DNA of 64,000 nt, from the NCBI GenBank assembly GCA_963576565.1, contig OY755047.1:27411171-27475170 (forward strand), given 5' to 3'. The notes under the pieces are model-generated. The model was not told the origin of the DNA. It searched no databases and worked only from the letters and a program-made list of their open reading frames with translations. Origin of the DNA: Aspidapion aeneum. Its lineage: Eukaryota; Arthropoda; Insecta; Coleoptera; Brentidae. A program made the position numbers and the translations under genes. Positions 11,290 to 20,099 of the stretch are shown piece after piece; the stretch's first letter is position 1; every line of letters begins with the position of its first letter.

Positions 11290-12256
11290 TTTTTTCCACC
11301 AAACGGACTGTTAAGTTTCTGTTTTCTAGTTTCCGAAAAACAAAAACAAATCAAAGACAGACCCAAAACGCTTGTTTCCATCAAGCGGACTAGGTTTTGT
11401 TTGAATTTTGTTTTTGTTTTCGATCCTTTTCCACTGGTAGTCGCTAGTCAGGACACATTTTTTTCGATTCAACCGACATGTTTACAGAGAAAGATTTTTT
11501 TATTCTTAGCTGTAGCTGGTTTATACTGCGATTTTCTGGGTTTATTCCGATCATGCAAAAAACTCATCAAGTTATACCCAAACCATTTGGGTGTGAAATA
11601 TTGACCCGCGCCAGAGGTTTTCATTTTTTTCTAATTCCTTCTTTCACGTTGATATTGTGAAGTTACATTTTTTATTTTTCTTTCTATTTCCATTCAATTT
11701 GTGTTAAACAACTGGGCAATTTCTTTGTAAGAATCTATTTTTTCTATTCTATTTTTATGGCTGGCATCTTTTGGGTCCCACAAATTTCTATGTTCCCTAA
11801 AGGCATCAATCAAGGTACTAATTTCTTCAGTGGTACACTGTTTTTTTGGAAGTTTACCACTTTCAGACATGATCCGGAATTTCTGGAAAAAACAATTTAC
11901 TTGTAGGTATATATCTAATAAATTTATCGAGCGTTTGGAAATAAATTTCTTAAAATACTTATATTTACTTACCTATCAATGTGGTACAAAAGTGGTAGCC
12001 AGACTAGCACAACGAAATAAAAGTAGAACATAAAGAAACTCAACACGACCCTTTCAACTAAACAGACGCAAGTTTCAAAATTCGTCGAAACTAGTCAAAA
12101 TCTTTTGATGTTAACGCTTCCAAACGACATGACTCGAAAAACAAAACTCCAACTGTCGCAAAACACGCCAGTCTTGAAAAAGTTGGCCAAAAGTTTCAGT
12201 TTTGTTTTATTCGACACGAGTTTATGTTTGTTTTTGTTTTGTCCGTTTGGTGAAAA
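11290..12256 (-). mobile_element. PIF/Harbinger-like DNA element carrying a MADF gene
   Basis: Terminal inverted repeats read TTTTTCCACCAAACGGAC at 11291-11308 and GTCCGTTTGGTGAAAAA at 12241-12257 (one-base difference). Both are followed inward by runs of AAACAAAAACAAA type. Inside lies a minus-strand MADF-domain coding remnant. PIF/Harbinger transposons often encode such a DNA-binding accessory protein beside the transposase; no transposase (DDE) gene is present, so this copy is non-autonomous. I could not assign a clear 3-bp TSD. Confidence 0.65.
11472..11870 (-). pseudogene. MADF-domain DNA-binding protein remnant (Harbinger accessory protein)
   Basis: Reading from ATG at 11868-11870, the frame gives MSESGKLPKKQC, then LIDAFREHRNLWDPKDASHK, then YKEIAQLF: the conserved order of a MADF domain (Leu-Ile...His-Leu-Trp-Asp-Pro..., Ile-Ala). 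The same frame continues past TGA (11694-11696) and TAG (11631-11633) with SQYQRE and a PKWFGY segment typical of the domain's second half. It then reaches HVG and a stop at 11469-11471. Two nonsense changes with no frameshift indicate recent loss. The opposite-strand open frames at 11401-11660 are shadows. Confidence 0.7.
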
Positions 12257-12456
12257 ACCGGCATAACGATTCTACAAATACGCATTTCGACACTTTTTTA
12301 AATATTGTGATACATCCCAATATCCATTTATGCCACCCGTAATACAGACATTTGTAAAATGATGACGTAATCGGTGAGGGAAATATATAGTGAAGTAACA
12401 ACATTAATCAAAATCCTGAAAGGGTGATAAAATACTCAGGACCTAGAATAGTTATT

Positions 12457-12573
12457 TACCTAGCAAGTGCGGAAAGTGACCCTTTTCCGCACGAACGGCA
12501 GTTACACGAACGACGCGAAGCGGAGTTCGGAAAGGCCGTTAAGGGCGGAAAAGACACTTTCCGCGCGTGTTAG
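12457..12573. repeat. Left-end nested palindrome of the recombinase element
   Basis: Outer inverted repeat TACCTA...GCGGAAAGTG / CACTTTCCGC...TAGGTA. Inside are a hairpin at 12467-12492 (GTGCGGAAA / TTTCCGCAC), a nested stem AACGGC / GCCGTT (12494-12499 with 12535-12540) that encloses CGAAC / GTTCG, and a hairpin at 12545-12564 (GCGGAAA / TTTCCGC). It could equally be an independent ~117-bp miniature element of the same family sitting next to the autonomous one. Confidence 0.75.
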
Positions 12574-12721
12574 GTACAATATTTTTCCTACTTGCGTAAA
12601 AAACTTCTTCCTACATAATGTATTTTGTATTTTTATTGACAAATTATGTTTTCGTTTTAGTTTTAAAATTCAAATTCATTACTATAATTATTTTATTTTT
12701 ATTTGCTCTCATAAAATCACC

Positions 12722-12800
12722 AAAAAAGGTAGCGTGCGTAAAAAAAAAAATTTGCGCACGCCGTGCGCAAATTTTTTTTTTACGCACGCTACCTTTTTTT
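12722..12800. repeat. 79-bp near-perfect palindrome upstream of the recombinase gene
   Basis: Arms of about 39 bases (GGTAGCGTGCGTAA... and ...TTACGCACGCTACC) meet at TTTGCGCACG-C-CGTGCGCAAA around position 12761. The only imperfection I see is an 11-versus-10 difference in the A/T runs. It lies about 190 bases before the chosen start codon. Confidence 0.9.
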
Positions 12801-12990
12801 AAAATTTTGTAAAATAATTCCAAATTGATATTCAGGCACTCTATTATTTTTGTGTCATTTTGACATTAATTAGTGACAAGCTATTTTTTCGGATTGTGTT
12901 ATTGTTGTGACTATGGGATTAAAAATACAAACATGGCAGCAATTGTCATTTCAGCGTTATTTTCGGTTTATCTACAAAGTTTTCTTTAAA

Positions 12991-14184
12991 ATGGATTTCG
13001 ACGACAGCGATATTGAACTTCCAGACAGTATTTTGAATGACGCAGCATCGGCGAGGGAGGAATTAGTTCCAGAAAAGTCCCGTCCGAGATACGAAAAACA
13101 GTACCACGCTTTTGAAGATTGGTTAAAAGCAAAGAACACTTCATCGCTAAAAGAAGAGGTATTTTTGGCCTATTTTTCTTATTTGTCAAAGAGTTTCGTG
13201 CCTAGCACGTTATGGTCAAAATTTTCAATGCTTAAAATGTGTATAAGACTACGAAAAAATATAGATATTGGGCGATATTATAACTTAATATCATTTATTA
13301 AACGAAAAAATGTCGGTTTTAAACCAAAAAAGTCTCAAGTACTGCAAAAAAATGAGACCGATAAATTTTTGAAAGACGCTCCCGATGAGATTTATTTAAT
13401 TAACAAGGTGGCCACAATATTCGGCATTGCAGGAGCCTGCCGAAGAGCGGAGTTAGCGAATTTACAAGTATCCGACATCAAAGAGAAAGGCGACATCCTG
13501 GTGGTAACAATTTCAAACACTAAGAACCATACTTCAAGGAGTTTTGTGGTCTGCGATCCCAACAAAGACGATATAAGCTATATCAACATCTACAAAAAAT
13601 ACAAAAATTTGCGACCACCTGACACACCGCACCAACGGTTCTTTGTTTCCTACCATACCGGTAAATGCTCGAAGCAAGTGGTTGGTATAAACACATTTGG
13701 CAAGATCCCCGGTAACATCGCCGGGTTTCTTAAGCTGCCAAATCCGGAAACTTATACGGGCCATTGTTTCCGACGATTTTCTGCCACAATGTTGGCCAAT
13801 GCCGGAGCAAATATAACCAATTTCAAGCGACATGGTGGGTGGAAGAGTGCGTCAGTAGCCGAATCCTATGTGGAAGAATCCGAGGAAAACAAGAAAAAAA
13901 TTGCAACGCAAATTTTGCAGAAAAAAAGTGACACAAATCAGGAGACAGGAGAACGCCAACCATCCACCTCAGTACTACCCTCCACCTCAGAACTACCATC
14001 CACCATAGCACTTCGATCCACATCAGTGCAAAGAAGCACGAATGCAGAAGCAACGACAGTGTTTCCATCAATGACGACGACTAATACATCGATACAATCT
14101 GAAAACCTAACAAAAGTGGCGGCGTTAGCATTAACATTACAAAATACGACGCATTGCACGTTTAATTTTCACATTATGCGTTAA
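12991..14184 (+). CDS. Tyrosine recombinase (integrase family), intact
   Basis: 397 codons from ATG at 12991 (MDFDDSDIEL) to TAA at 14182-14184. The frame is open upstream to GTG 12907, with ATG at 12913, but those residues do not look like part of the protein. Residues about 25-115 form a SAM-like N-terminal domain (YEKQYHAFEDWL, FLAYFSYLSK). The catalytic domain shows the family residues in order: Arg151 in GACRRAEL with Glu154, Lys178 in the beta-hairpin (NTKNH), His258 and Arg261 in GHCFRRF, Trp284 in HGGWKS and nucleophile Tyr293 in AESYVEES, nine residues after Trp as expected. A Ser/Thr/Pro-rich tail with PSTS-type repeats spans about 323-370. Such enzymes cut and rejoin DNA through a 3'-phosphotyrosine link. 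All catalytic residues are present and no stop is seen, so the protein could be active. Nearest described class: Crypton-type recombinases; exact clade not determined. Confidence 0.88.
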   Translation: MDFDDSDIELPDSILNDAASAREELVPEKSRPRYEKQYHAFEDWLKAKNTSSLKEEVFLAYFSYLSKSFVPSTLWSKFSMLKMCIRLRKNIDIGRYYNLISFIKRKNVGFKPKKSQVLQKNETDKFLKDAPDEIYLINKVATIFGIAGACRRAELANLQVSDIKEKGDILVVTISNTKNHTSRSFVVCDPNKDDISYINIYKKYKNLRPPDTPHQRFFVSYHTGKCSKQVVGINTFGKIPGNIAGFLKLPNPETYTGHCFRRFSATMLANAGANITNFKRHGGWKSASVAESYVEESEENKKKIATQILQKKSDTNQETGERQPSTSVLPSTSELPSTIALRSTSVQRSTNAEATTVFPSMTTTNTSIQSENLTKVAALALTLQNTTHCTFNFHIMR

Positions 14185-14284
14185 ACTTTTTTTTCGAGTA
14201 GTTTTTAGTTTTTTTTCACTGTTTCCGTTACAAAAAAAAATATAAAACAAAAAAAAGTCTAAATTTACTTTAATATGCAAAGCA

Positions 14285-14373
14285 TGCGTAAAAGTATTTT
14301 TTACGCACGGCGTGCGGAAAGTTCAACTTTCCGCACGCAAATGCGTGCGTAAAAGTGCACTTTTACGCACGCA
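14285..14373. repeat. Right-end cluster of three palindromes
   Basis: 14285-14307 is TGCGTAAAA...TTTTTACGCA. 14310-14338 is GCGTGCGGAAAGTT-C-AACTTTCCGCACGC (perfect around one central base, described by its halves). 14342-14373 is a perfect 32-bp palindrome whose half is TGCGTGCGTAAAAGTG. All share the GCGTGCG core with the left-end palindromes. Confidence 0.92.
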
Positions 14374-14429
14374 AGTAGGGAAAATGTTTTTAAGAACTTT
14401 GATTGAGAAGAAATAGGCATCAAAGTGAG

Positions 14430-15195
14430 GGGACAATACTTGAACCACTGACGATATCGCCTTAATAACAGATAAGAAAGAAGGACTAATAAAAATGCTG
14501 GAAGAACTGGATACAGCAGCTAAAAATATAGGCTTGAGTATGAACTGCACTAAAACTAAAATCATAAAAAACACAGATGAAGATATCACGATCAGAATAA
14601 ACCAAGAAAAAAAAGAACAATAAGAGGAACATAAATATACCTGGGACAAATTATTAAACTAAAAAAAGAAAACCAAACAGCTGAAATCAAGAGACGAGTA
14701 AGATTGGCCTGGGCCCCATTCGGTAAATTAAACTACATATTAAAAAATAAAAAATATTCTCAGTACCTCAAAAGGAAAGTGTGTAACCAATGTACATATA
14801 TCCCAGACCTGGACACAAAATCAAACATGGATAAAGTAACAAAAGCCCAAAGGGCAATGGAAAAAGAAATGTTAGATGTAAAGCTAACAGATAAAACAAG
14901 GAATGAATGGATAAGAAATAAAACAAAAGTAAGGGATGTCAGAGGCGAAGTAACATAATTAACATGGAAATTTGCCGGTCGTAATATCAGACAGAAAAAC
15001 GATCGATGGAACAGATGTATTGTAAACTCAAGACCTTGGGAAAATACAAGAAGTAGGAGAAGACCCCAAAGGAGATGGGCGAACGATTTGAAAAAACATG
15101 CGGGGACTAGATGGATGAACATAGTGACAGACAGAAAAGAGTGGAAGATATTGGGGGAGGCTTATGTCCAAAGATGGATCGAAGAGGGTTAAATA
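14430..15195 (+). mobile_element. RTE-type LINE fragment, 3' part of RT ORF
   Basis: Begins at the RT active-site region (TDDIALITDKKEGLIKMLEELD, then IGLSMNCTKTKI). It continues, with frameshifts, through TAEIKRRVRLAW..FGKLNYILK, KSNMDKVTKAQRAMEKEML, RNEWIRNKTKV and WKFAGRNIR. It ends RTRRRPQRRWAND..AGTRWM...WKILGEAYVQRWIEEG and a stop at about 15190. These are the C-terminal landmarks of RTE-clade LINE proteins. The 5' end is lost and there are several frameshifts and stops. A sister fragment lies at 42720-43170. Confidence 0.82.
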
Positions 15196-15559
15196 GATAG
15201 AATATGGACAAGCATAGTGCAAAATTTCTAACTGGTAGCCAGAAGTACTAATAATAGTTCTTCTGGATCAATGGTTCATTTGTATCTATGATTAAATTAG
15301 ATCCATATTGGGACACTGTTTAAATGTTCGTGTTATATTGATTAGTTTGTATGCTTATTGCAGTTAGCTTTTTGAAAAAACCGTGGGAAACGTAGTGCAA
15401 GAAGTGGCTGGTTCTCGTATATTATGCTAACAAAATAGTCAAATATTGACTTACGGGTACTCACGCAGTCACACATCTAGCGCCAGTTTTACCAAAGAAG
15501 TATCTATTATTTTAAGAATTTAAACAGTAACTAAGTGTAAATAAAATAAGAAAATTTAG

Positions 15560-16160
15560 ATTTTTTAGCTTAAACTACTACTACACTATTATAGTAGTGT
15601 TAGCTCACACTACTACTATACTATAGTAGTGTGAGCTATGGTGAGAAAAAAAGTTGCTCTGATTTCAAAAAAATTTATAGGTATATATTTGCGTTTCGTT
15701 TCAGATGCTTTTGAAACTTTTTGTCGCGCCGTCTGTCTGTATGTCTGTCTGTAACGACCAACGCGCATAACTCAAAAACTACTTGTCCGATTTTAATAAA
15801 ATTGGTACTTAGGTTGGGTTTTGGCTCTAGATGGTCCTATTTAAAAATGAACAAAATCCATTAAACACAAGCCAATTAAAAGAGTGGGGGTACATTTCAA
15901 AAATTTAAGTTTATGTGAAAATATGGCCTGTGTGATATCAAACGAAAGGTAATTGAGTCTGGAGTTAAATAAAATACATTTTAGTTTAAAAAAAGGGTGG
16001 GGCTAGATTTCAAAAATTAGAGTTTAGGTCACAACATGGCTTGTGGTGTATCAAACGAAAGGTAATAATTGAGTCTGTTGTTGAATAAAATATATTTCAG
16101 TTTTTAGTTGTATTAGCTCACACGTACACTATAACTATAGTACCTATTGTGAGCTTAGGT
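15560..16160. repeat. Repeat bounded by GCTCACAC hairpins
   Basis: Two hairpins frame this stretch: 15600-15637 (TAGCTCACACTACTA... / ...TAGTAGTGTGAGCTA) and about 16110-16157 (TTAGCTCACAC...GTGAGCTTAG). Between them is AT-rich non-coding sequence with a GTCTGTCTGTATGTCTGTCT run (about 15729-15750) and CAAACGAAAGGTAAT repeated at about 15940 and 16050. This looks like a small non-autonomous element or a pair of them; I cannot assign a family. Confidence 0.45.
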
Positions 16161-16529
16161 GCCCATTTATTGGCAGGGTATTTCTAGAGGTTGTTGCAAA
16201 TAATCATAGCAATTGGAATCTTTTTCGCTATATTGGCATCCTTCTCCTTCGCGGGCTTCTCTTGCCTTTAATCCCTTCAAAATATTCTGGAGGTAGTAAC
16301 TAGTACAGGGTGGGCCAAATTCAAGCTGACATGTCCTTCCTATCCCTCGCAGCAACGGCTAAAGAAGGTATTTTTTGTTGGTCTATTTTGACCTATTTTA
16401 GCAATATCGTCATGATGTCTGTCGTGTGTGTGTGTATTGTTGTCCATAACACGATAGCTCCTAAACCGCTAAACCGATTTTCATAACATTTTCAGGTATA
16501 ACATTTTTTTTATAAAAAAAAACACCCAA

Positions 16530-16740
16530 CTGCTAAATTTACTTGTACCTACTAGTCGCAGGGTACAAAATTGATAGGTATAATAATAGAATAATGTACG
16601 ACATGCTTCCACTCTTAGTTTTGATGCCCAAAGCGCACTTACGAAATTATACAGTTTTTTATTTTCATGAATCTGGTTATTGGGTAATTTTGTACCGCAC
16701 TGCGACTAATAGGTACAAGTAGATTAAGCAGTTGCAGCGT
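16530..16740. repeat. Small foldback (ACTTGTACCTA arms)
   Basis: Left arm about 16533-16575 (CAACTGCTAAATTTACTTGT..., TAGTCGCAGGGTACAAAATT) pairs with right arm about 16692-16738 (AATTTTGTACCGCACTGCGA...AGTAGATTAAGCAGTTG). A third copy of this arm is at 59955-60010. Confidence 0.65.
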
Positions 16741-17203
16741 TTCTTTTATTTATTTATTTTTTATTTCGAACTTTTAGGTTTAATTCTTATTCAGCCTTAT
16801 AAAAAGCGCTATGTATTTACCATTTATTTAGCGTTACCCGGAAAGTATATGTAGATTTTCTACGAATGCAAACAGTGTTACCTTCCATTTTTGTTTTTCT
16901 TATGTTTGAGGGAAGGTGAAGGAGGTGAGAGGAAGGGGGAACTAGTAAAATGGTGTTGAAAAAAATCTTTGAGCGTGTGCAGAAACAATTTTTAAAATCG
17001 CTTTATATTTGTGAAAGTTATAGCGACAACTAATAAAAATAAGGAAAACGGGGAGCAGAGAAGGACGGGGTAACTATTTAAATTGTGGTTGAAAAAAAAT
17101 CTTTAAGTGCGTGCAGAAAGAAGTTTTGAAATCGTCATATATGGTTTTTGAAGAGGGTGGGGGGGAATGACAGGAGGGGAGATGGGTGTGAGCAGGGAAG
17201 ACA

Positions 17204-18734
17204 GAGACTACAAAGTAGGTGTCAGGCCTTAACATTGATGGAATCAATGAACTGGTTTACCTCTTTTACTGTGATGACCTTGTGGTCCTGGGAGACTCAG
17301 AACGTGACTTGCAAAGGAAACTGGACATATTGGGTAAATATGCAAACGAAAACCAACTTAAAATTAACACTACCAAAACAAAAATCGTATGCTTCTGAAG
17401 AAGCGGACACGCTGGAAACAATGGGGACTTTATTTTTAAAATAAATAATGATCCAATAGAAATAGTTCCAAACTATGTATATCTGGGGGTGACCTTCTCT
17501 TCATCGGGTTTATTCCTGCAAATGGCAGAGACAGCAGTTGATAGGGCTGCACAGGCAACCAGTTCCACGCTTTCAATTCTAGCCAGAGCCAAATCTCACT
17601 CTTGGAATACGGTGATCAGGCTCTACGAGTCAACTTTTCTCAGGTATACTGAACTGCTAGAAAAAATCCAATCTAACTTCTTCAAATCCCTTTTACGCCT
17701 TCCCAGGCCAACGTCATCAGCATTACTTCGTCTTGAAACTGGCGTTCCACACATTCAGTACACTGTGGCAAAACTCTGTCTTAACTTTCTCATAAAACTT
17801 TTGGTGATATGCCTAATGAACGCCTTGCCAGGATGTGTTTTAACCGACAGCTCCTACTGGTGGAGAATATAGACAAAAAGTCAAATTGGTTGCTACAGAT
17901 AAAATCATGGTTTGATAGTGTGGGTATGGGCGGATTGTGGCATAATCTCAACGCAAATGAGCTTAAATCTAGCAGAAAAGTATTTCTAACCAGACTAAAA
18001 TAACAACTTAATGATGTAGACATTACTTTCGCAAATAATGCTCTCTATACAACGGTATATGTACTTAGCCACAACTCGTCTCCAGCTCTGCACCTCAAAT
18101 TGGGGCTTCCCATGCGTATCTTGAGAGTAATCTCGCAAGTTAGACTGTGCACACAGTACTATATAAAATTTTATCTTAATGGGGCCACTTAGGTTGTGAG
18201 GCCGAACGAAGACTGCTCAGTCTGCAACATGCACATTCCAGAAACGCTTTACCACATATTGTTTGTCTGCCCTATGTACACTTACGCAAGGCATAACTTG
18301 TGGGCAAATGGTCAAATGTTTATCCAAAACCTCGAGTCGATTACACCACAATCAGCAAAGGCTCTCTTTCACACCATCCACACTACTTTTAAGATACGAG
18401 CATTCTTGAGAAATGAGTAAGAGGCCGTCTTTACTCCCCTTGGGGCTCACAAGTGTTTTTACTTATTATTTAGTTTAGATGCTAAAGGTTGCTATTTCGG
18501 AAGACTAGTGTTTTTGTTTTTTACAAGTATTTTTTTCCCCTTTTGATTATATTATTAGGACTTTCTTGCGGTAATGTAACAATAATTATTATAATTTTTT
18601 TATTCCTTTTCTACTTTAGTTTAAAAATAGTTAAAATGCCTAATTTATAGCTACGAACTTCATTGTTATAGAGGTTATAAAATTTCTTAGAAACAATAAA
18701 GAAAACTTGAACTTGAACTTGAGACTACAAAGTA
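17204..18734 (+). mobile_element. 5'-truncated I/R1-type LINE with 14-bp target-site duplication
   Basis: Direct repeats GAGACTACAAAGTA at 17204-17217 and 18721-18734 flank a 1503-bp insertion (17218-18720). The 3' end carries AATAAA (18695-18700) and a short hexanucleotide tail, (ACTTGA)n, instead of poly(A). The insertion sits in dispersed repeat C, and the intact copy at 59.7 kb shows the unduplicated target. The 5' end is lost within the RT domain. Confidence 0.93.
17225..18420 (+). pseudogene. LINE reverse transcriptase C-terminal part with CCHC motif
   Basis: Translated in pieces: ELVYLFYCDDLVVLGDSERD (a YCDD form of the YxDD active site, near 17260), then NENQLKINTTKTK and VYLGVTFSSSG. 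A long C-terminal region follows (LLRLPRPTSSALLRLETGVP, near 17690-17750). It ends with a zinc-knuckle-like CSVCNMHIPETLYHILFVCP (about 18215-18275) and a stop at 18418-18420. At least three frameshifts (near 17400, 17810) and stops (18001, 18190) break it. The C-x2-C...H-x4-C C-terminal motif is typical of I, R1 and Jockey group LINEs. Confidence 0.8.
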
Positions 18735-19035
18735 ATTACAGCAAATTAGAGGACATTTGCAATGGGTGATCAAAGGAGTTTTATTAAAATCGCCTGAAAT
18801 TTAAGTAATTTGTATGCCTTAAAGCCTACATCATGTGACAAAATGGCGTCTGGCGATCGCCATGTTGATTGCTGTTTAAAAAAATATAGCCTATAGCACC
18901 TTCAGGATCAGTAGCAATTCAGTAACACTTTTTTTTTGTCAAAATCGGCGCGACACAAACATACATATTTACATACATACATACATATCCCAAGCAAAAA
19001 ACATTACCCTTCGTTTCACCGTACTGCAGTTGGGT

Positions 19036-20099
19036 AAAAAACAGACCCGTGTACTATGGGACCGTTCTTAAATTACGTAAATCCTCTTCTACCCTCCTTG
19101 AACGTTACGTAATTTAAGGATGGTTTTGTATTGAAACTTATCAATTGCTTTGAAAAAACTCACCCTGTAGATAATTGTCTCACAAAAAATTGTTAGGCCC
19201 TTCAAATAATAATAATTACAAACACAAACATAGCCAAATCGATTACTCTGACGTAGTGTACGACGCCCTTACGTCAAACCGTTATTATTTAATTTAGATA
19301 AACATTATATCATTTGTAGCCTACTGAGCACCGGCGTATACAATGGAAGGGGTTATAGGAGCAATAACCCTCCCCAAACTCCTATGATTAGCAAAAAATT
19401 TAGTTTTTTTCTACTAAAAATGCATAATTTTTGCCTGTAGTGCATGAAACTGTCCTTATTGGTACTGAAATTGCATCAATTTTAGTCACATCGATTCGAA
19501 ATGATGTAGTTAACCTAAATCAGTGATTAAGTCAAATAGTGAAAACAGTACCTTGGCGCACGATATCGGTAATGTACGCAGGTTAAATATCTGTTTCACT
19601 TGTCACAGCTGATCCGCGAGAGTTCTCATTTTGATCAAGTTTGTGTGGTTTTACTGAATTACTTGTCCCAATATCAAGGCTGGATCTGCGGCTGCTACTT
19701 AGTGACGTATTAAGCTCTTGATTTTAAACGCTGATTCTGTCAAAAATATGAATTTTCAATGTTTATTTTTTTGAAATATACATTTTGGTACGTGTTTGTA
19801 ACTGTTTAAAGGTTACAGAACTTATAATTTAGCTAATCGATACTTATTCAATGAGAAAGAGGTTTATTAGTTAAAATTAAATAAATTAAAAAAGAAGAAG
19901 AGGAAATCATTACGGTCCTGTAAAATCTAAATATTATTATTACGTTGTCTTGCCTCTTTTTTTTAATATATCAAATTGTTTATTGATAACAACCGCCATC
20001 TGTAATCTGTATATTTTATTGTGGTTCTTTAATGAACTCCTTGGAATGAGCAAGTTCTGGAGGGTTTCTACACTATTGTTGGAATGCATCCTCCATCCA
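19036..20099. other. Non-coding stretch with one small hairpin
   Basis: Holds an inverted repeat at about 19062-19121 (CCGTTCTTAAATTACGTAA / TTACGTAATTTAAGGATGG), probably a tiny MITE. The remainder has no coding or repeat features that I recognise. Confidence 0.45.

Larger units (their letters stand above)
12457..14379 (+). mobile_element. Tyrosine-recombinase mobile element with palindrome-array ends (Crypton-like)
   Basis: A single intact recombinase gene lies between two clusters of GC-rich palindromes built on the motif GCGTGCG(T/G)AAA(A)GT. On the left are a 117-bp nested inverted repeat (about 12457-12573), a CTACTTGCGT motif (12588-12597) and a 79-bp near-perfect palindrome (12722-12800). 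On the right are three palindromes at 14285-14307, 14310-14338 and 14342-14373. The right edge, read inward, is CCCTACTTGCGTGCGTAAAA and the left edge CCTAGCAAGTGCGGAAAG, so the termini look like imperfect inverted repeats. Whether the true left end is 12457 or about 12585 is unresolved, and no TSD was found. Crypton elements are the known transposons encoding only a tyrosine recombinase, but usually lack terminal inverted repeats. Confidence 0.7.
16905..19035 (+). repeat. Dispersed repeat C, split by a nested LINE
   Basis: The two halves, 16905-17217 and 18721-19035, match one uninterrupted inverted copy at 59340-59900. Landmarks are GGGGGAATGACAGGAGGG, ACTACAAAGTAATTACAGC, AAATTAGAGGA, GCATACAAATTAC/GTAATTTGTATGC, ATGGCG and an ACATACAT run. 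The first half holds an internal duplication (16905-17030 and 17045-17160). It ends near GCAGTTGGGTAAAA (19027-19040). No gene is seen. Confidence 0.75.

Noticed and set aside
12467..12812. Overlapping + strand frames across the left palindromes
   Set aside because: They run through hairpins and A/T runs and show no protein family features.
12907..12990. Upstream start for the recombinase (GTG 12907 or ATG 12913)
   Set aside because: The added residues are hydrophobic/basic and unlike a recombinase N-terminus; ATG 12991 gives an acidic start typical of such proteins. Not excluded without transcript data.
13534..14159. Minus-strand frames within the recombinase gene
   Set aside because: Shadows of the + strand coding sequence.
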